From: Zygnema cylindricum | Lineage: Eukaryota > Streptophyta > Zygnematophyceae > Zygnematales > Zygnemataceae | Assembly: GCA_037447655.1 (NCBI GenBank) | Contig: JBBHKE010002370.1 | Span: 199,753 to 263,752 of the forward strand | DNA: 64,000 nucleotides | Direction: 5' to 3' | Shown: positions 12,306 to 25,905 of the stretch, one piece after another | Position numbering within the stretch: the first letter of the stretch is position 1 | How the letters are laid out: each line of letters opens with the position of its first letter | Made by a program: the position numbers and the translations under genes | The notes under the pieces: generated by a model | Databases searched by the model: none | Seen by the model: the letters and a program-made list of their open reading frames with translations, nothing else | What the model was told of the DNA's origin: nothing

Positions 12306-14090
12306 AGAGTGTTTGGTTGCGACTTTTTTTGGCCGAAAGTTATAAAAATGGCATTACCACTATTTAAGGGAGTGGACTACAATCTGCCACGTCCCTTTGC
12401 ACTAAATTAGAATTATATATTATAATTTTGCACTAAAACTATGAAATTTTTAACAGCTAGTAACGATAGGCAGTCTAGTTGACTAAGAAGAGTTAAGTCG
12501 TAAGGCTGCAAATTCAAAATTTACAGTTTACAATGTAAGAATTTAGTAAGAAAGCACGATGGTAAACCATCCGGATATAGTTCAGAGTTACTTTATAGTT
12601 TTGATGTTAACATTAGCAAAATTGGTATGTATTAATAAGCTGAGATTGTACAGATACCCAATTGTTCATATCTTTTCTTGCTTCTTCCCATTCATGGGAG
12701 ATGTAAGGTTTCCTGTCCTCCCCAACGATGCGAAAACATTTTCTTCCCCTAGATATGAAAGTCCAAGGTTTCTCGCTCCTCCCTGGCTATGTTGCTGCAC
12801 TTCCTCATCAAAATGTCTGAACTTCATTCACACCCATCTCGTGATCGAGACTGGCTCCAGCTGCGCAGCCGCAAGTTTATCTCCAACTGACGGAATTTCA
12901 CTCCAGTCCCGTTCAGCAGGTTTTTTTTTATTATCATCGGCATAGTCTGTGACGATTCAGCAAGGGTTCTCATTTCTTTGCTCCTTTTTTATCATCAGAG
13001 TCAATTACTAATAATCCAGATTGATTTAAAAAGTGCGATGGTAAACCATCTGAGTCCAAGAATACAAAAGGGGTGGCATGGCCAAAACTGAAAAACTACA
13101 AGCAGGGCAGATAACCCAAGGAAAGCGTCATGATCACATAAAAATGGTGCATGAAACAAAGCCACTCAAAGAGGCAGCAGCCCCAAAAAACAAAACCGCA
13201 GCAGCCCACGAAAACCAACAATATCCAACCCAACCTCAACAGAATTCAATATCTTTGTGCTTCAGTGAGTGCAAGCTTCAATACTCCTCTCTCGTTACTG
13301 CTAATACTCTTGTAATTTCAAATGATTGAATAAAAGTTCAGTACTAATAATTGCCAACGCGATTGAAAAAGTCCTCAAATACACCACTAAGCCAGATGTA
13401 AAGGATTGCTATTCATAATTTTTCGCTATGCAAAAACCTTCGTCAAATAGTTCGTGCTTTAGGTGTGCCAGTGATGTTGATCTAGAGCTTGTTGTCAATT
13501 TCAATGTCCTTATTTGGCTTCCTAATAAATTTCTTACCACCTATTCTCCTTTCTTGTTTGATTCCACATATATTCTGTTCCGCTTTTGCATTAAGATGGT
13601 TTACCATAATGCTTTATTTACTTGAGTATTACGCCTTGAGTAAAAACGACACTAGCTTATTATCCTTCAGACATGCTAACCATAAACAAGAAACAAAAAT
13701 AGTCAGCTTAATGGAGATATGAAATAGTTGCAGTAAACACCGAAAAAAAAATGACAAATTTCATCACAGGAATAAGTACACTCTAAACAACAACAATTCA
13801 AGGTGTTATTCCAAATGGACATCATACGAGGCAATTTCACAAGACAATTCAAGCTCACAGAATTTTCACTGCCCTTTGATAAAATCAAACAGCTTTGCCT
13901 ATGAAAACACTTTTCAACTCAATGTAAATACCAGTCAATGCAACATGTGCTAATGTAAACAAGAAGGAACAATGTGAGAGAAAAAAGAAGAAATTAAAAA
14001 GAAAAACGCTGCGATTTGTGGCCATGTACAAGAGCTGTAAGAAACATGCCAACTACACTCGTTCGCCGTAATGAACCTTGTTTGTACAAC
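12306..14090. other. Intergenic stretch with LINE 3' tail fragments
   Basis: No host gene is recognised. CGATGGTAAACCATC occurs at about 12557 and again at 13036; TGGTTTACCAT near 13598 is in the opposite orientation. The first two match the minus-strand 3' tail of the retroelement at 59-61 kb. Short ORFs around 12559-12945 and 13078-13329 have no recognisable motif. Confidence 0.5.
13031..13103 (-). mobile_element. 3' tail of an RLE-type LINE
   Basis: The block contains CGATGGTAAACCATCTGAGT, then a match to GGTGGCATGGCCAAAAC and GAAAAACTACA. It is a close reverse-complement match to 61000-61075, the 3' end of the plus-strand LINE pseudogene. Beyond 13103 the similarity is lost. It is therefore a short 5'-truncated insertion or a diverged copy, with its 3' end at the low-coordinate side. 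Confidence 0.6.
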
Positions 14091-17000
14091 TCAGCGAGAA
14101 TCATACCAGTCTAAAAATAGAACTGCAAAAATAAGGACGACAAAACAGAGAAAAACAAGGACCCGACTGTCACTGTTGTACGATATCGCTTTTGCAAGCT
14201 CTTTGTTCCCTTTACCCAGATTGCCAGTTGCCTCAACAGCCTGCAAAGAGGTAGGCCCACAGACATTCCAATCAATAAAGCAGGGGGAGCTTTAGAAATC
14301 TGAGTGTTTTTCTCTGAAAAAAGACAAAATTGCAGACAGTATTACCTCACAATGCATTTGATTCACAAACAGAACAAGTGAAACAGGCAACTACGACCAC
14401 CAAAGTCACACAAAGAAGATTCCTGACACCTCACTTTACCTACTGATACTTGTGCACTCACAACCTGTTTTTGACACAGAAAACCATTATCATCTGGAAA
14501 TATTAGAACGAGCGTCAGATGACTCGCTCCCTGTATACACGCCATAATAGCCAAGCCATATTTCTGCATCATTCCTACAAACATACAACAGAAAATCTCT
14601 TTAATTACCTGATTGTAGAGCAGCTCAATCTGCTGTGATTGCTCCAACACGTGTGTAGAGAGCATATGGCTCAAAGCTGACATCTCTAAAACCTTCCTTT
14701 CGGTCTCCTGAGCTGAATCCAGTAAGCTGGTCAGCTCCACCTGCCGTGCACCAGCCAGCTTTGGCTCCTCCATTAGACAATTAACACACCTTCTGAGGAG
14801 AGCATCATCACCTTCTGAACAAGGCAATTTCATACACTTAAGAAGCGAAAAAGGGAAGACGCTGAGGAAATACGGGTATTATAATGTGAAAACACCAATA
14901 CAGTCTGTCACCATTTAAGGAGTCGAAGATTAAGATCCACTGTCCAAGGCAATTGTTCATAATGGTTAATACGAGTCAAACAGAACGGCCATACCTGTAA
15001 AGTTTGAGTCTCATCATCGAGAACCATTTGCTGAAGTCTTTCGCCTCCCTGCTGGCCTGCACCATCTTGTACGCTTGATCCTCCAGGAAGAAACAATTGG
15101 CCATTTCTTGGGACATGTTCCCACTGCTTGTCGGATTGCCTTAAAGTTGAGCTCTTGCCCCTGTGAGACAACGGTAAACCTGGCCTCCGTTTATTCTGCG
15201 TCCGTTCCAGAACCTCCTTAAAACGAGCAGCTCGCATGCGGTCGAAGGCAGCCGTTAGGGTATGGAGCTTCTCACTGAGGATCAACACCTGGACCCCTCC
15301 TCTTCAGTGCGTGCAAAGTGGGTGTTCTCCACTACCTGAACTTCAGCCGCCACGACTTCACCTAACCACCATGGACAACATCTCTACAGTTGAAACAAGA
15401 CCTTCAGAAAGAACCGAAAGAAGCAGCCCAATAGATTATTGCAAATGAAGACACAGCAAAAGAACCATTGGTTCAATCTGTTTTACTGCCCCGGGAAGAC
15501 AACTTTGCCAGTAAGGGTAACAACTGATTTCAAAGGAAAGTTTCAACCCAAAGAATGTCTGGAGGCTGCTTGAGAGAACATGCATGTCCAAAGGAACTAC
15601 AGGACCTCTTCAAAAACCTCCAATTAATCTTTGCTTCGGTAGGACCATTTGCATGTTGCAAATACTATCATGTCAGCGCATAGCAGATTGTCTTGGTGAA
15701 GCAGTTCAGACAAAGACGAGCTAACAACTACTTGCATACAAACAACAAATTGATAAAAAACACTAAAATTATCCTGATCTGCTGAGAGTCCACAAAATTC
15801 AAAGGAGACATATGCAGACATAAACATAAGCAAAGGCTTTGGTGCAATTGTCCATAATTCTACGATACTATTAATCAACCAAACGGTAGTGTTTTTAACC
15901 ACAAGAAACATAGATCTTACCACGCCATGCTGATGGGCCACCATATGAACATTTGCTCCAGAGGATTGTCCCACCCAGTTTTTGAGTTGTGGTCCATGAG
16001 GATTTGCACTTGCAATACTGCCTTTCAATACTTCAATTTTTTGTCTGCACGTCTTGACAAACTCTTGAACTTCATGTTCTATACTGTCACGTTCTCGTTC
16101 TGTACTTCGATGGCCATCCATGTACTCTTGCCGATGTCGTACTATGAATGCTTGCATGCTCCTCATGATTTCCAGCTGCAAAATTTTTACACCAGACAGT
16201 CTCCGCATGGTCAATTATATACTCCATTTGACGAACTCACAGTTCAAAATAAAAGCAATATCACAATAAGGAACAGCAATGACGAAATGTTTTGACGAAA
16301 GTAGAGAATGAAGCTCACTATCTCCAATGCCATAAGCATGAAGGGTGAGCGGCTGTGCCCAGGTGGCATTACAAGGCTTGAAGTGACTTTGGCCAATCGA
16401 GCCTGCAACATGATTTCAACACCACGAAAAACAGACTTCTTAGCAAAGAGGATAGAGATTGGGGGCTAAACAAGTGCTGAAATACAGCTATCATTTAACC
16501 TATTTATGATAATAGACACTGTGGCGTTTCAATCAATAAGCAAAGAAGTCGAAAAAAAGCATGGATTATCTCCCCTACATGCTTCTAAAACAAGAGAAGT
16601 GGAGAAAAATACAAGACACACTAGCGTGTCTTCAAGAAAACAAACAGCAAACACATCTCATACCGCAAGAAAATAACCTGTCAATACAACACACAATCTA
16701 CGCAAACCAGTTCTTAAAGATTTACATAAGGGAATCGTGTCAAGGACACAAAAATCAAGAGCGAACTGTTCGACGACATTAACTTATCCATTAATATCAA
16801 CTTTATACAGATAAATAAACACTTGTATACAGATACCGCGGACGTAAGAACCGGGATGCCTAACAAGAAACACCAACATGAACCCTTCAAAGTCAGCAAT
16901 TTTCCCACAGTTGAAATTTAAGCATCAAATCAACTTCAAAAGTGGTTCGGACCATAAGCTAGTGAAAAGATATTGCCAACTATTCAGTTGACATATCAAG

Positions 17001-17213
17001 AAAAAAAAGTATCGTCATTTAGAAATCAACAATGGAAAAGCAAATACGCCAACGACTTGGCAGGAACGATTTGCGGACAGAGAAAAAAATACTAAAACGA
17101 TACTTCCTGGTTATCACAAAAGCATCACATGTACTGACCTCGTCATATCCGCTTCTTACAGCAGAATCTTGGACAGCTTTCCTAAAAAGCTGAGTGACAT
17201 CCTTTGCCGCCAT
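14091..17213 (-). CDS. SYP81: Syntaxin-18/SYP81-type Qa-SNARE
   Basis: Six exons on the minus strand: 17139-17213, 16319-16402, 15921-16175, 14995-15288, 14609-14740, 14091-14240. They join in frame and give 329 residues, close to plant SYP81. The N-terminus MAAKDVTQLFRKAVQDSAV fits the syntaxin-18 N-peptide that binds Sly1-type SM proteins. ERERDSIEHEVQEFVKTCR lies in the N-terminal helical bundle. VLILSEKLHTLTAAFDRMRA precedes a variable linker. The SNARE helix runs from about residue 229, with LLDSAQETERKVLEMSALSH and HVLEQSQQIELLYNQ. A single C-terminal membrane anchor, VLVFLCFVVLIFAVLFLDWY, ends the protein. The family acts in Golgi-to-ER retrograde fusion at the ER. The gene converges on MED31. 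Confidence 0.96.
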
Positions 17214-17511
17214 GGTTTTCAAAGAGGCAGCGCAGTCTAATTCTAGCAATGGCAGACACCAACACTCAGTATACCGATGGGAATTTGATAAGAAAGCAAT
17301 ACCTCGTGAGGGTGACACGAATCGATTACGGATTGCCGTACATTGGTTCTACGCCAGTAACCGTAAAACATTAACGCATATTCCGTATTCTAAAACAGTG
17401 AAGGAAGGCATCCGTTCTACACCGTGAATTATTAGTAGCTCTATGTTGGCGCCCCCAAATTACGACCCTTGAAGATAAAATATCATCAATGACACTATTT
17501 TTCCTTCACGG

Positions 17512-17962
17512 TACACCGCGAATCGTTATTAGAGTAAATTACTCTAATTCGGTCGCTCTAAATTCGACTCTATCACATCAAATAGAGTAAATGATTCTAA
17601 TTTTTTCATTATGCTATTTCAGGTAAGGCTTAATTAACGTTTTAATTCTAATATGTTCGTTTTAAATAGTGTGAGTACGGACGACGTCGACCGTGCAAAT
17701 TGTACAAATAATGATTTAATACAGGCCATTATCATGTAACTGCGTTTTAACATTCCGCGTATGCAAACGTCATGGTGACGATAAACTGTACGTTTGTCAG
17801 ATTCTACAAATACCTTATTTACAGTAGGGATATTATTGCCAAATTAGAGTACACCGCATAAATTAGAGTAATCTTTTGAAACAGTTCTATACATAAATTA
17901 TAATTACTCTAATTTTTTCTCTTTTTTACTGTTTTCATTACTCTATTACGATGCGCGGTGTA
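17512..17962. mobile_element. CACCG-TIR MITE
   Basis: The left end is TACACCGCGAATCGTTATTA at 17512. The right end is TTACGATGCGCGGTGTA ending at 17962. Each terminus starts or ends with TA, which fits a TA target duplication as in Tc1/mariner-type elements, although TA could also be part of the inverted repeat. There is no coding capacity. The neighbouring hAT-like element begins about 15 bp to the right. Confidence 0.65.
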
Positions 17963-17976
17963 CACCGCGCTTGTGA

Positions 17977-18785
17977 AGTGTTGGGTATCGAGGACCGTTT
18001 ACCGATATTCGATATTATATCGAATTTCAGGTACCCGATAATAGATATATCGCCTCGACATATCGAAAATCAAAATATCGCGATATATTGCCGATATATC
18101 GTCATGACGATATATCGAGGCATTAAAAAAAAAAAAGAAGTCACAGGTCTCCAAAGTCACGTGCCTTCGAACAAGGTGACCGTAAAATCTTTGCCGAAAA
18201 GAAGTACGGTTTTTTCCTGAAAGTCAGCAGTGAAGAAGATCTCTGAGGTACATTGACACGGTACACTTGCAAAGTACACGTACGTAAAACGCAAGTACGG
18301 ATTTCCATACGAAAATGGTCGGTTTCAAATCTTTGACAATTTTAGAGATTTGATCGTCAACTTACAAGGAACCACTCAAATTAAAACACGAATGTAAAAA
18401 CTTGTTTACAGACGGTACGTGATGTAACCGAGGCCTTTGTAATACAGAAATTTTGCTGTCCGTACTATTAAGCGACCTCCTTATGCAACCATACCCCAAA
18501 TAAGTAACTATATGAATTAAAGTATTAGTACTTTTTTGTCGGTTACATTTTGCGGCGTCTACTTTTATGTCACGGGACGCAAATCACGTCGTACGTCGCG
18601 TATCAGACAATTTGTCTTTATCTCTAAAACAACATATTATATAAAATATTAAAGTTATAAAATACTGTATATCGCGATTATTTATGTTGGTCTCGGTATG
18701 ATATATCGAGGATTCTGCTCGATCGATATTCGATATATCGAATATTGAGACTATCGCGATATGAAATTACCCGTTACCCAACACT
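17977..18785. mobile_element. hAT-like non-autonomous element
   Basis: The left end AGTGTTGGGTATCGAGGACC and the right end TTACCCAACACT are inverted and match the termini of the element at 27100-27508. The sub-terminal regions are packed with CGATATATCG-type palindromes. I could not find a clean 8-bp target duplication. It sits directly between two CACCG-TIR MITEs. Confidence 0.6.
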
Positions 18786-19110
18786 ACACCGTAAATCGCT
18801 ATTAGCGTAATGAAATAAATAGCGTAATGAAACAATTAGAGTTATTTACGCTAATTGGGAATGTCGTTTTTTTTTGAAATATTTTTTATTCTAATTTTTC
18901 GTATACTCTAATTTGTAAACTGCTTTGTAAAAAATTTCGGTGCAGAATATCTCCACACTAAAATATGTGCATTTACGAAATTGTTCAAATCGTACGCCGT
19001 CGTGTTTTTTTGACATCCGCGAATGCCGGAAAATATTTACGCAATTACATGTTAGCGCGACTACAAGACAGCGTGAATATTTTTCCTGTACTTTTACGAC
19101 AAACAAAACT
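18785..19110. mobile_element. CACCG-TIR MITE, partial copy related to 32954-33475
   Basis: The left end is TACACCGTAAATCGCTATTA at 18785. The following 300 or so bases match 33190-33475 in inverted orientation, including GCAGAATATCTCCACACTAA and CATCCGCGAATGCCG. The expected right terminus was not found, so this copy is truncated or rearranged after about 19110. Confidence 0.65.
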
Positions 19111-20545
19111 CAAAACATTCAACGGCTCAAGATCTCAAACAAAAACATCAACGATCAATTCTCGTTGACACCAGAGACGAAGGCGAGGGTCGCGGATATA
19201 ATTATTAACACTAAAAACGTTTCACCGTGAAGTATACACACCATTTTATTAGTGTTAATTGCACTGATAAGGGAGGAATTAAAAAAATGCACTCTACACA
19301 ATGTGCCAAAACATATATAACTGTTATTTTGTTGTGCAAAAGTATACTAAAAAGGTAGGATAAAAGCATCGACTCGTTCAAGTGAGTGGAGTCGACATTG
19401 GAAAGCTCACTCAAGTTAAGCTCATAGTAGACTAAAGGAAATAGCGCTACCTTCGTTTCACATGTTCAAATGTCGACTATCTGAACACATACTACAATAG
19501 TGACAATATAAAAATGTTTATCCAAATTAATATTATTTATGTCAATGTTATTTACGTAGTATTAATGCCATGTTAATTATAGGACAAAGGTCACAAAAGT
19601 CAAAAGTTGAAATACCCAAATCCGACATTTTTTTTTTCAAAATTTGAACACCCGAATTCCGACCTGATTATTGCACCGTCTTAAATTCATACTGTGTACT
19701 CGATACGAATTCACGAAAAAAAAAGTTAACCCAAAATCGATTTTTCGCGGTTACCCGTACCCAAATTAGTGGTAAAGAATACAATAATGTCCAATAGTAT
19801 AGACACTAATAGTACGTACTTACGAAACCTTCGTTTTTTTCGTTTTTTACTTACTCAGCCTTCCGTGATTTTTCTTTTTTAATCACCCGGTTGAATCCGA
19901 TCGTACGCTAAAATTCGACACCATAATCTATTTCGGATTCGACCAGGATGACGCGCGTCATATACGGATTCGAGTACCCTATTCTGACATTTACTCTAGG
20001 TATGTAAGCCCTTAATAACGTTAATCACGTTAATAATTTCCTTACACTATACATTTCTTTAAACTAATAACAATTTTTTCATTTGTTTTAAAACAACTCA
20101 AACGCACGAAAATTAACTTCTCCATTGTTTTGTTGAACTAGTTCAACTGGAATTGGGCATCGCGCCGTATCACAACCTAAATATTCGGGTATTCGATGCG
20201 ACAAACCAACGTGTGTTTACTATGATGTAACGACACGATAGTTTGTCTTTTCTCAATCGATGAGGCAATCTGACACAATTGTCCATACATTAACCTTACG
20301 GAGATTAAGATTTCAACTCGATAAGAGCGTTTGATAGAAAGTAACACCCGAAACCCTCAACCCAATTGAGCGAAAAGAGGGACAAGGGAGAAAGAAGGGA
20401 GGGTGGAAAGGAATTGAAGGGAAATTATTATACTAAAGGTAAAAAAAAAACACAAGCAAAAAAAGGGAGAGGGTGGAAGAAAGATGGAATGATACAGAAA
20501 ATGGAGGGACGGAAAAAGTGATCATTTTCTACATTTTTTGCTCTC

Positions 20546-20546
<1 letters not shown>

Positions 20547-20606
<60 letters not shown>

Positions 20607-20688
20607 ACCTCATTACTCTCACTACCATATATATATATATATATATATACTCTCTCTGTCCATATATATATATATATATATATATATA

Positions 20689-20737
<49 letters not shown>
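20547..20737. repeat. Compound (CT)n-(AT)n microsatellite
   Basis: About 57 bases of CT repeat (20547-20603) are followed by interrupted TA repeats from 20627 to 20737. Confidence 0.95.
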
Positions 20738-20741
<4 letters not shown>

Positions 20742-23699
20742 TATAGTTTGATATATCACTGCGTATACGTTTCCTTTCACTTTACGTTCGATCTTCAACT
20801 TCCAAATAAATATGTAAAATAATGTGAATCCAAATGCACCGTTATGATTGAGATTACATTTTTTGAAAGTTGTTCGTTTTGATAATCGCTTTATGGATCA
20901 TTTGACATGCATCTTTTTCGATTTGGCCATTGTCCGCGATATTTAACCTTTCTCTATGCATATAAAATTGATGACCAAATTGTCAACTATCCTTAAAGCC
21001 ATTTCGTCCACAAATTCACAAAGAGCTCTCCAATTTGTAATCATCGTCACCGTATCGGTGATCTTGTGCATTCACAACTTAAAGAGGAACTCTTGCAAAC
21101 AATGGAGCAGGGCTAAAAGAGTTCCATTGAAAAGTCATGAGAAATTGAATAAAGCTTCAATAGCTGATAGACTCATTTTCGTATATCTGTGACTCCATAA
21201 AATATAAAATGTAGTCACAATACACCTCTAACGGCTTACTTCTCATGTGCGCGTGTGTTATCTCCGTTTCAAACACCAAATACTTTTCGTTAAACCAAAA
21301 TTTCTCTAATTGCCTAACCGTGACATCAAAACAAACATTTAGGAGAGTTTTATTGATTTTATATAAAGCTATGTCGGCGCTTGTATTACTTTTTTCAAAA
21401 GCCTTGTCTCAGTGGGCCACCATCAAATTTGTTGAGGAGGAGAACATATCTTTAAATTCCTCAAGCGCCCTTTCTCATACCATTTCAATCATATTAGGGA
21501 AAAATGCAATTCTGAAAATCTCCTAAAAATTCACCAAACCGATGACTGTTCCTACCTTTGTTCTGGACTACATAAGAAAATTCAAATTTCGAGATTCATA
21601 TTCCACTATAATGCCTCATGAAGTTTTTAATGTTCTCCAACCAAAAGATTATCTTATTGTTAAAAAAGTTAGTCGTCGGTGAAAAATAATCGAAAAACTC
21701 GTGCTGTCGCGGTCGTAGGCACAAAATATGCTTTGAGATTTATTACCTTTGAATCGAAGGATTCAAAAGTAAGTGTCATAGGGGAAGGCGACTTTGACAA
21801 ATCCTTCATAAATCAGACGAATAATTCGTTCACTTTACTAAGCATATTGAATAATGTTTCTTATAGGTTTGGGGTTGCTCTTTTGGCCCCTCATCTTCCA
21901 AATGCTACCAATCAGGCCATTTCAAAAAAAAGGCATATCGTATAAAAAGGTTAATATTTGATCGTTGAATATCATTTTGGAATACAAATAAACTAGGGAA
22001 GAGTTACTTGCACCATTTTCCGAGCATAAAAAAAATAAAATCAATGGGGGTTTGTATGTCAATGGATTTCTCTCAATCTTATCAAAGACTTAAATGACCC
22101 CATCTTTATGTGGTTGACTGCGACTAGTTTTTATCTCTTTGTATTTTTTTTAACCCACGGCAATCAAACTCTTGGTTGTGTCTTGGATCTCGACTCTTTT
22201 ATAAACTTGTGAAGTTTCCCAAACAATTGTCTCCAACCCAAAATTAACAACCCCACTTGATCGTTCCAAAATCTCTTGTTGGCCTTTCCTGTATACCGCT
22301 AAAGGTGGCAAAATTGGCAAATATTAAATCCTCTACCGTTGTGTCAAATTCGCATTCTTTCAACTATGTTATACTAACTAGAAGGTTTCACGAAGGAAAA
22401 TTAATGTATAAATTCTTTTCTAGCTGAGGGCATTCTTGTACATTTCAATGCATTACAATAATGGAAGCAAAGACATTTGTTCAAGGTTATCGGTTTGGAT
22501 TTTTTTTAGGTATCAGGTTGACCGATGAATTTTACCGTGATTTTATTCCTTTTGACTCCACTTTCACCAAATGAACAACTTTTTATCTCATCCAATATTT
22601 GTGGCAAGTTAGCGGTTGTCCACTGTCGTATCCACTACCAGCAAAAGGGTGACTTTTTGATTTTAGTGAGTACAATGCATGTGTTTCGAATATTGGGCTC
22701 TTTAACCTTAAGATTGTCATCAACCGAAATCAGTCTCGTGAATCGATGGTGTAAATTCAACCGGTTAAATATCCCACTGTAATGGACACCAAACATTATC
22801 CCCAAACTCCTCTAGTGTCGCTTTGGTCGTCAATGGGGCAATTCTCAACGACGACGTGATGTTTGAGCGACTTTTATTTTTCCATCGCGGGTTTTGATAA
22901 CCCTGTTCTACTGAAACACTTTGAGTTGGTGAATAAGGCTCCACCCACAAGTTAGACTCTAAGAGGGAGGGAAAACTTGTTGCACCCCAAATTAAAACTC
23001 TTACTCCGCCATTAATTTAAGGAATATATATGTTTTTAACCACTTGATACTTTATGAAAAAAACAATAAAATTTTATAATTTTGTAGAGGTCTCGATCTC
23101 TTTGTGTTTTTAAATATTATGCAAGTTCCGTCTTATGTCTATGTCCACAAAATAAGATATCAACAGAGGTTCCTTTATTGGGGAAGTTGCACATTAAATC
23201 TCATTGTATGCCTTCATGTCATTTCTTTCACTTGCCCGTCGTTTTTATTTCATCTACGTCTCCAATAACGCAGGTTTTGTCATAAACATTTGAATCGTCA
23301 TATACTATAGGGATTTTGAGTTCCACCTTATATTTTGGCTCAACAATAATAAGCTGACTTATTATTCCGACCCTAAAAAAAAGTAAAAATATCCCTCGCA
23401 AACATTACCAATCCAATAGTGTAGTACTTTTTAGAGTTAAGAATAACAGCCTTTTTATGAGTCTTCACCAAGGCAATTTCGTAACCCACTTGAACATATA
23501 AGTGTTCCTCCCACAAAGTCTTTCAAAATGGGACCATACAAATGTTAGATACAAGGAATATAGAAATAAACCAAATGAGGAAACTTACGATATCCCTAAT
23601 TCTTATGCCTTGTATCTCCCAAACTGATAGATTCTTTACCAATAACATTTTTTCCTCTCACTCTACGTTCATCCTTCATCTTCTATAAACATATACAAC

Positions 23700-24281
23700 A
23701 TAATGCCATTTAAATACAACAATGTTACAAATGATTTTAAAAACAAATAAGATAACTATAACGCTAATAGTAATGTAAAAAATGATTTTCAAAAAAAAAA
23801 AAAAGCTAATCGTTTCTCTTGTGAATTAAACCTTCTATGGCTACAAAACTCAAATGCAATGTCGAAATTGAAATCTCCTATGTTTAAATTTTTAAACTTT
23901 TAAGTAAATTTAAGATGTCTTGCAAGATCATAGTCGTGTAGTACACTTCACCAATGGGTTGTAATTAGGTTAGATTCTTTCCTTGACGCTATACCTTTCG
24001 TTGACGCATTATATAAAACATAATGCGATTTAAATACAACAATGTGACAAATGATTTTAAAAACAAATAAGAAAACTATAGCGCTAAAAGTAATCATTTT
24101 TTTTGTGAATTAAACTTTTAATGGCTACAAAACTCAAAAGCCATGTTGAATTTGAAATCTCCTAAGTTTAATTTTCCAAACTTATAAGTAAACTTGGAAA
24201 TTGTCTTCCTGTATCATTACTGTGTAGTACTCTTCACTAATGGGTTGTAATTGGGTTAGAGTCTTTCCTTGACGTTATACT
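23700..24281. repeat. Direct tandem duplication with a unit of about 320 bp
   Basis: Sequence from 23700 and from 24020 aligns over roughly 260-300 bases, for example TTTAAATACAACAATG, GGCTACAAAACTCAAA and ATGGGTTGTAATTNGGTTAG. The repeats lie 320 bp apart and have diverged moderately by substitutions and small gaps. Confidence 0.8.
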
Positions 24282-24787
24282 TTTAGACTTATTGCCAAAA
24301 TTTGGACGCTAGTCCCTATAAGTGTACCAAATAAGTCTAGTATTCCATGATTCCCACGTATTAACACCCACTCGAGAATAAACGATTAAGCCACATGGGG
24401 TTATGGTGACCACATGTCTCCTCTTATAAATAGGTTATTCGTTCGGACGAGAGGTGTTAGTGTATTCTTTGATTGGTTATCTAATCCAAATAGTTTCCAT
24501 ATGTTCCTACCAACATATCTTAGGTGAAAGGGAGTTTGTGGGTTACCTAACATGACTCCTCTTACCACACAATTATTTTTTCGTGAGTCTCAGCCTAACT
24601 TTAGCTGTAAGGCTCTAACTTGTACAAATCCATGACTCGAATGAATGCTACCATCAGATGATCATCGACTCTTGTTTTCACGGGTGTCGTAAAATAATAT
24701 GATGCCTTTGTCGAAAAGTCTTTGTCCAATGCGGACTGTCCATTTTTTTTTAGGATCGTCGGGCGTCGGTGTGTACGAAAACATGCG

Positions 24788-24867
24788 ACTCCCATGAGAC
24801 TGTCGTTTGACGTGAGACCGTCGTCTCCAACAAAAATGTCGTCTCCCATGAGAATGTTATTCCGCAA
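24788..24867 (-). repeat. 18-bp minisatellite encoding degenerate hexapeptides
   Basis: On the minus strand an open frame reads four hexapeptides in a row: NNILMG, DDIFVG, DDGLTS and NDSLMG. These are 18-bp units with the pattern (N/D)(N/D)xxxG. It may be a chance minisatellite. The surrounding ORF is only 88 codons and shows no family motif. Confidence 0.4.
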
Positions 24868-25252
24868 GAGAATGTTGTCTATATGTACCCGTTGCCAATC
24901 GGGTTAGATCCCCTAAATTTTAAGCGTTCGGTGTGTATCCGTACCTCAAACGTGACCAATGCTACGGGGCCTTAGGAGGACGTTGTTTCCTTAAATAAAC
25001 ACGAAGAATGCCTTTCGATTTGGCCCTATCAGGCTCCTAACCGTTGTGGTCATAACATGGTTTCATTCGCTTAGTCGTTCGTTCACAATTGGTTTTGTAA
25101 TTAACAATTTAAATAATATAAAACACCATCTCTATTTTTATGCAAAGTCGTTTTGAAACAATTAACAAAACACATAAATGATCTAGATTAAAGCATGAAA
25201 AAATCCCATTTATCCACTCTTTGTATGAATTGCCCGCCGATGTTGTGGACAA

Positions 25253-25256
<4 letters not shown>

Positions 25257-25333
<77 letters not shown>
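25257..25333. repeat. (AT)n microsatellite
   Basis: About 77 bases of uninterrupted TA repeat followed by a T-tract. ORFs crossing it are artefacts. Confidence 0.97.
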
Positions 25334-25341
<8 letters not shown>

Positions 25342-25442
25342 TTAGACGCACACTTTTTTTTTCCCAAAAATAAAGTTTTGACAATAAATATATTTGCAGA
25401 TATGCCACACGTTTCTTTAGAGTAAGACAAGTATACTGTCAT

Positions 25443-25905
25443 TTATTTAAAATACTACTCTTGACGGGCCAAACAAATTATCGCGATAATCGACTCGATA
25501 AGTTTCGCTATCGAACGGTCGGGGTCTCGAGCACACCGGCAATAAATTCTCCCGCGATAAGGGAAAATACATAAACGCATACAATAGTAGTTTATAATAT
25601 CTGTATTTTGTTTTTCACTTTATATAGTGTGGCGTGCCACGTGTAAAAATCTGTTCCGTATAATGTGTAACGATATAATGGTGATGCAGGATGACGGAAC
25701 AAGTCGTACGATTGTACAATAATACCGTACAATTATCGCCGATAGTTATCGGTACCGGTGTTATCGAGATAAAAAACCGATATTATCGGTTTTTTATCTT
25801 CGATAACACCAGTTTCGATTTATTGTGCCAACATATCGATAATTGGCAAGCCCAAAAAATGTACATATCAATTATAAGCAAATCCTTGCTGATACACAAC
25901 ACTAC
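25443..25905. mobile_element. hAT-like element remnant related to 1291-2190
   Basis: The right end GATACACAACACTA at about 25891-25904 matches the termini of the hAT-like family. The interior has many CGATA/TATCG palindromes and the stretch GTGTGGCGTGCCACGTG, shared in inverse orientation with 1980-2000. No left terminus is visible, so the copy is truncated or its left boundary is blurred. Confidence 0.5.

Larger units (their letters stand above)
19111..25187. other. AT-rich repeat-like region, no gene recognised
   Basis: This long, AT-rich stretch has only short, motif-free ORFs (the longest are about 95 codons). It contains the CT and AT microsatellites at 20547-20737, a direct duplication at 23700-24281 and an 18-bp minisatellite at 24788-24867. 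The block near 20755-20820 weakly resembles 23640-23710. It is probably decayed repeat DNA, but I could not assign a class. Confidence 0.5.

Noticed and set aside
20473-20822. ORFs of 92-94 codons over the CT/AT microsatellite
   Set aside because: The translations are only Ser-Leu and Ile-Tyr repeats produced by the dinucleotide runs.
25188-25442. Mirror ORFs on both strands over the AT repeat
   Set aside because: Pure Ile-Tyr repeats caused by the microsatellite.
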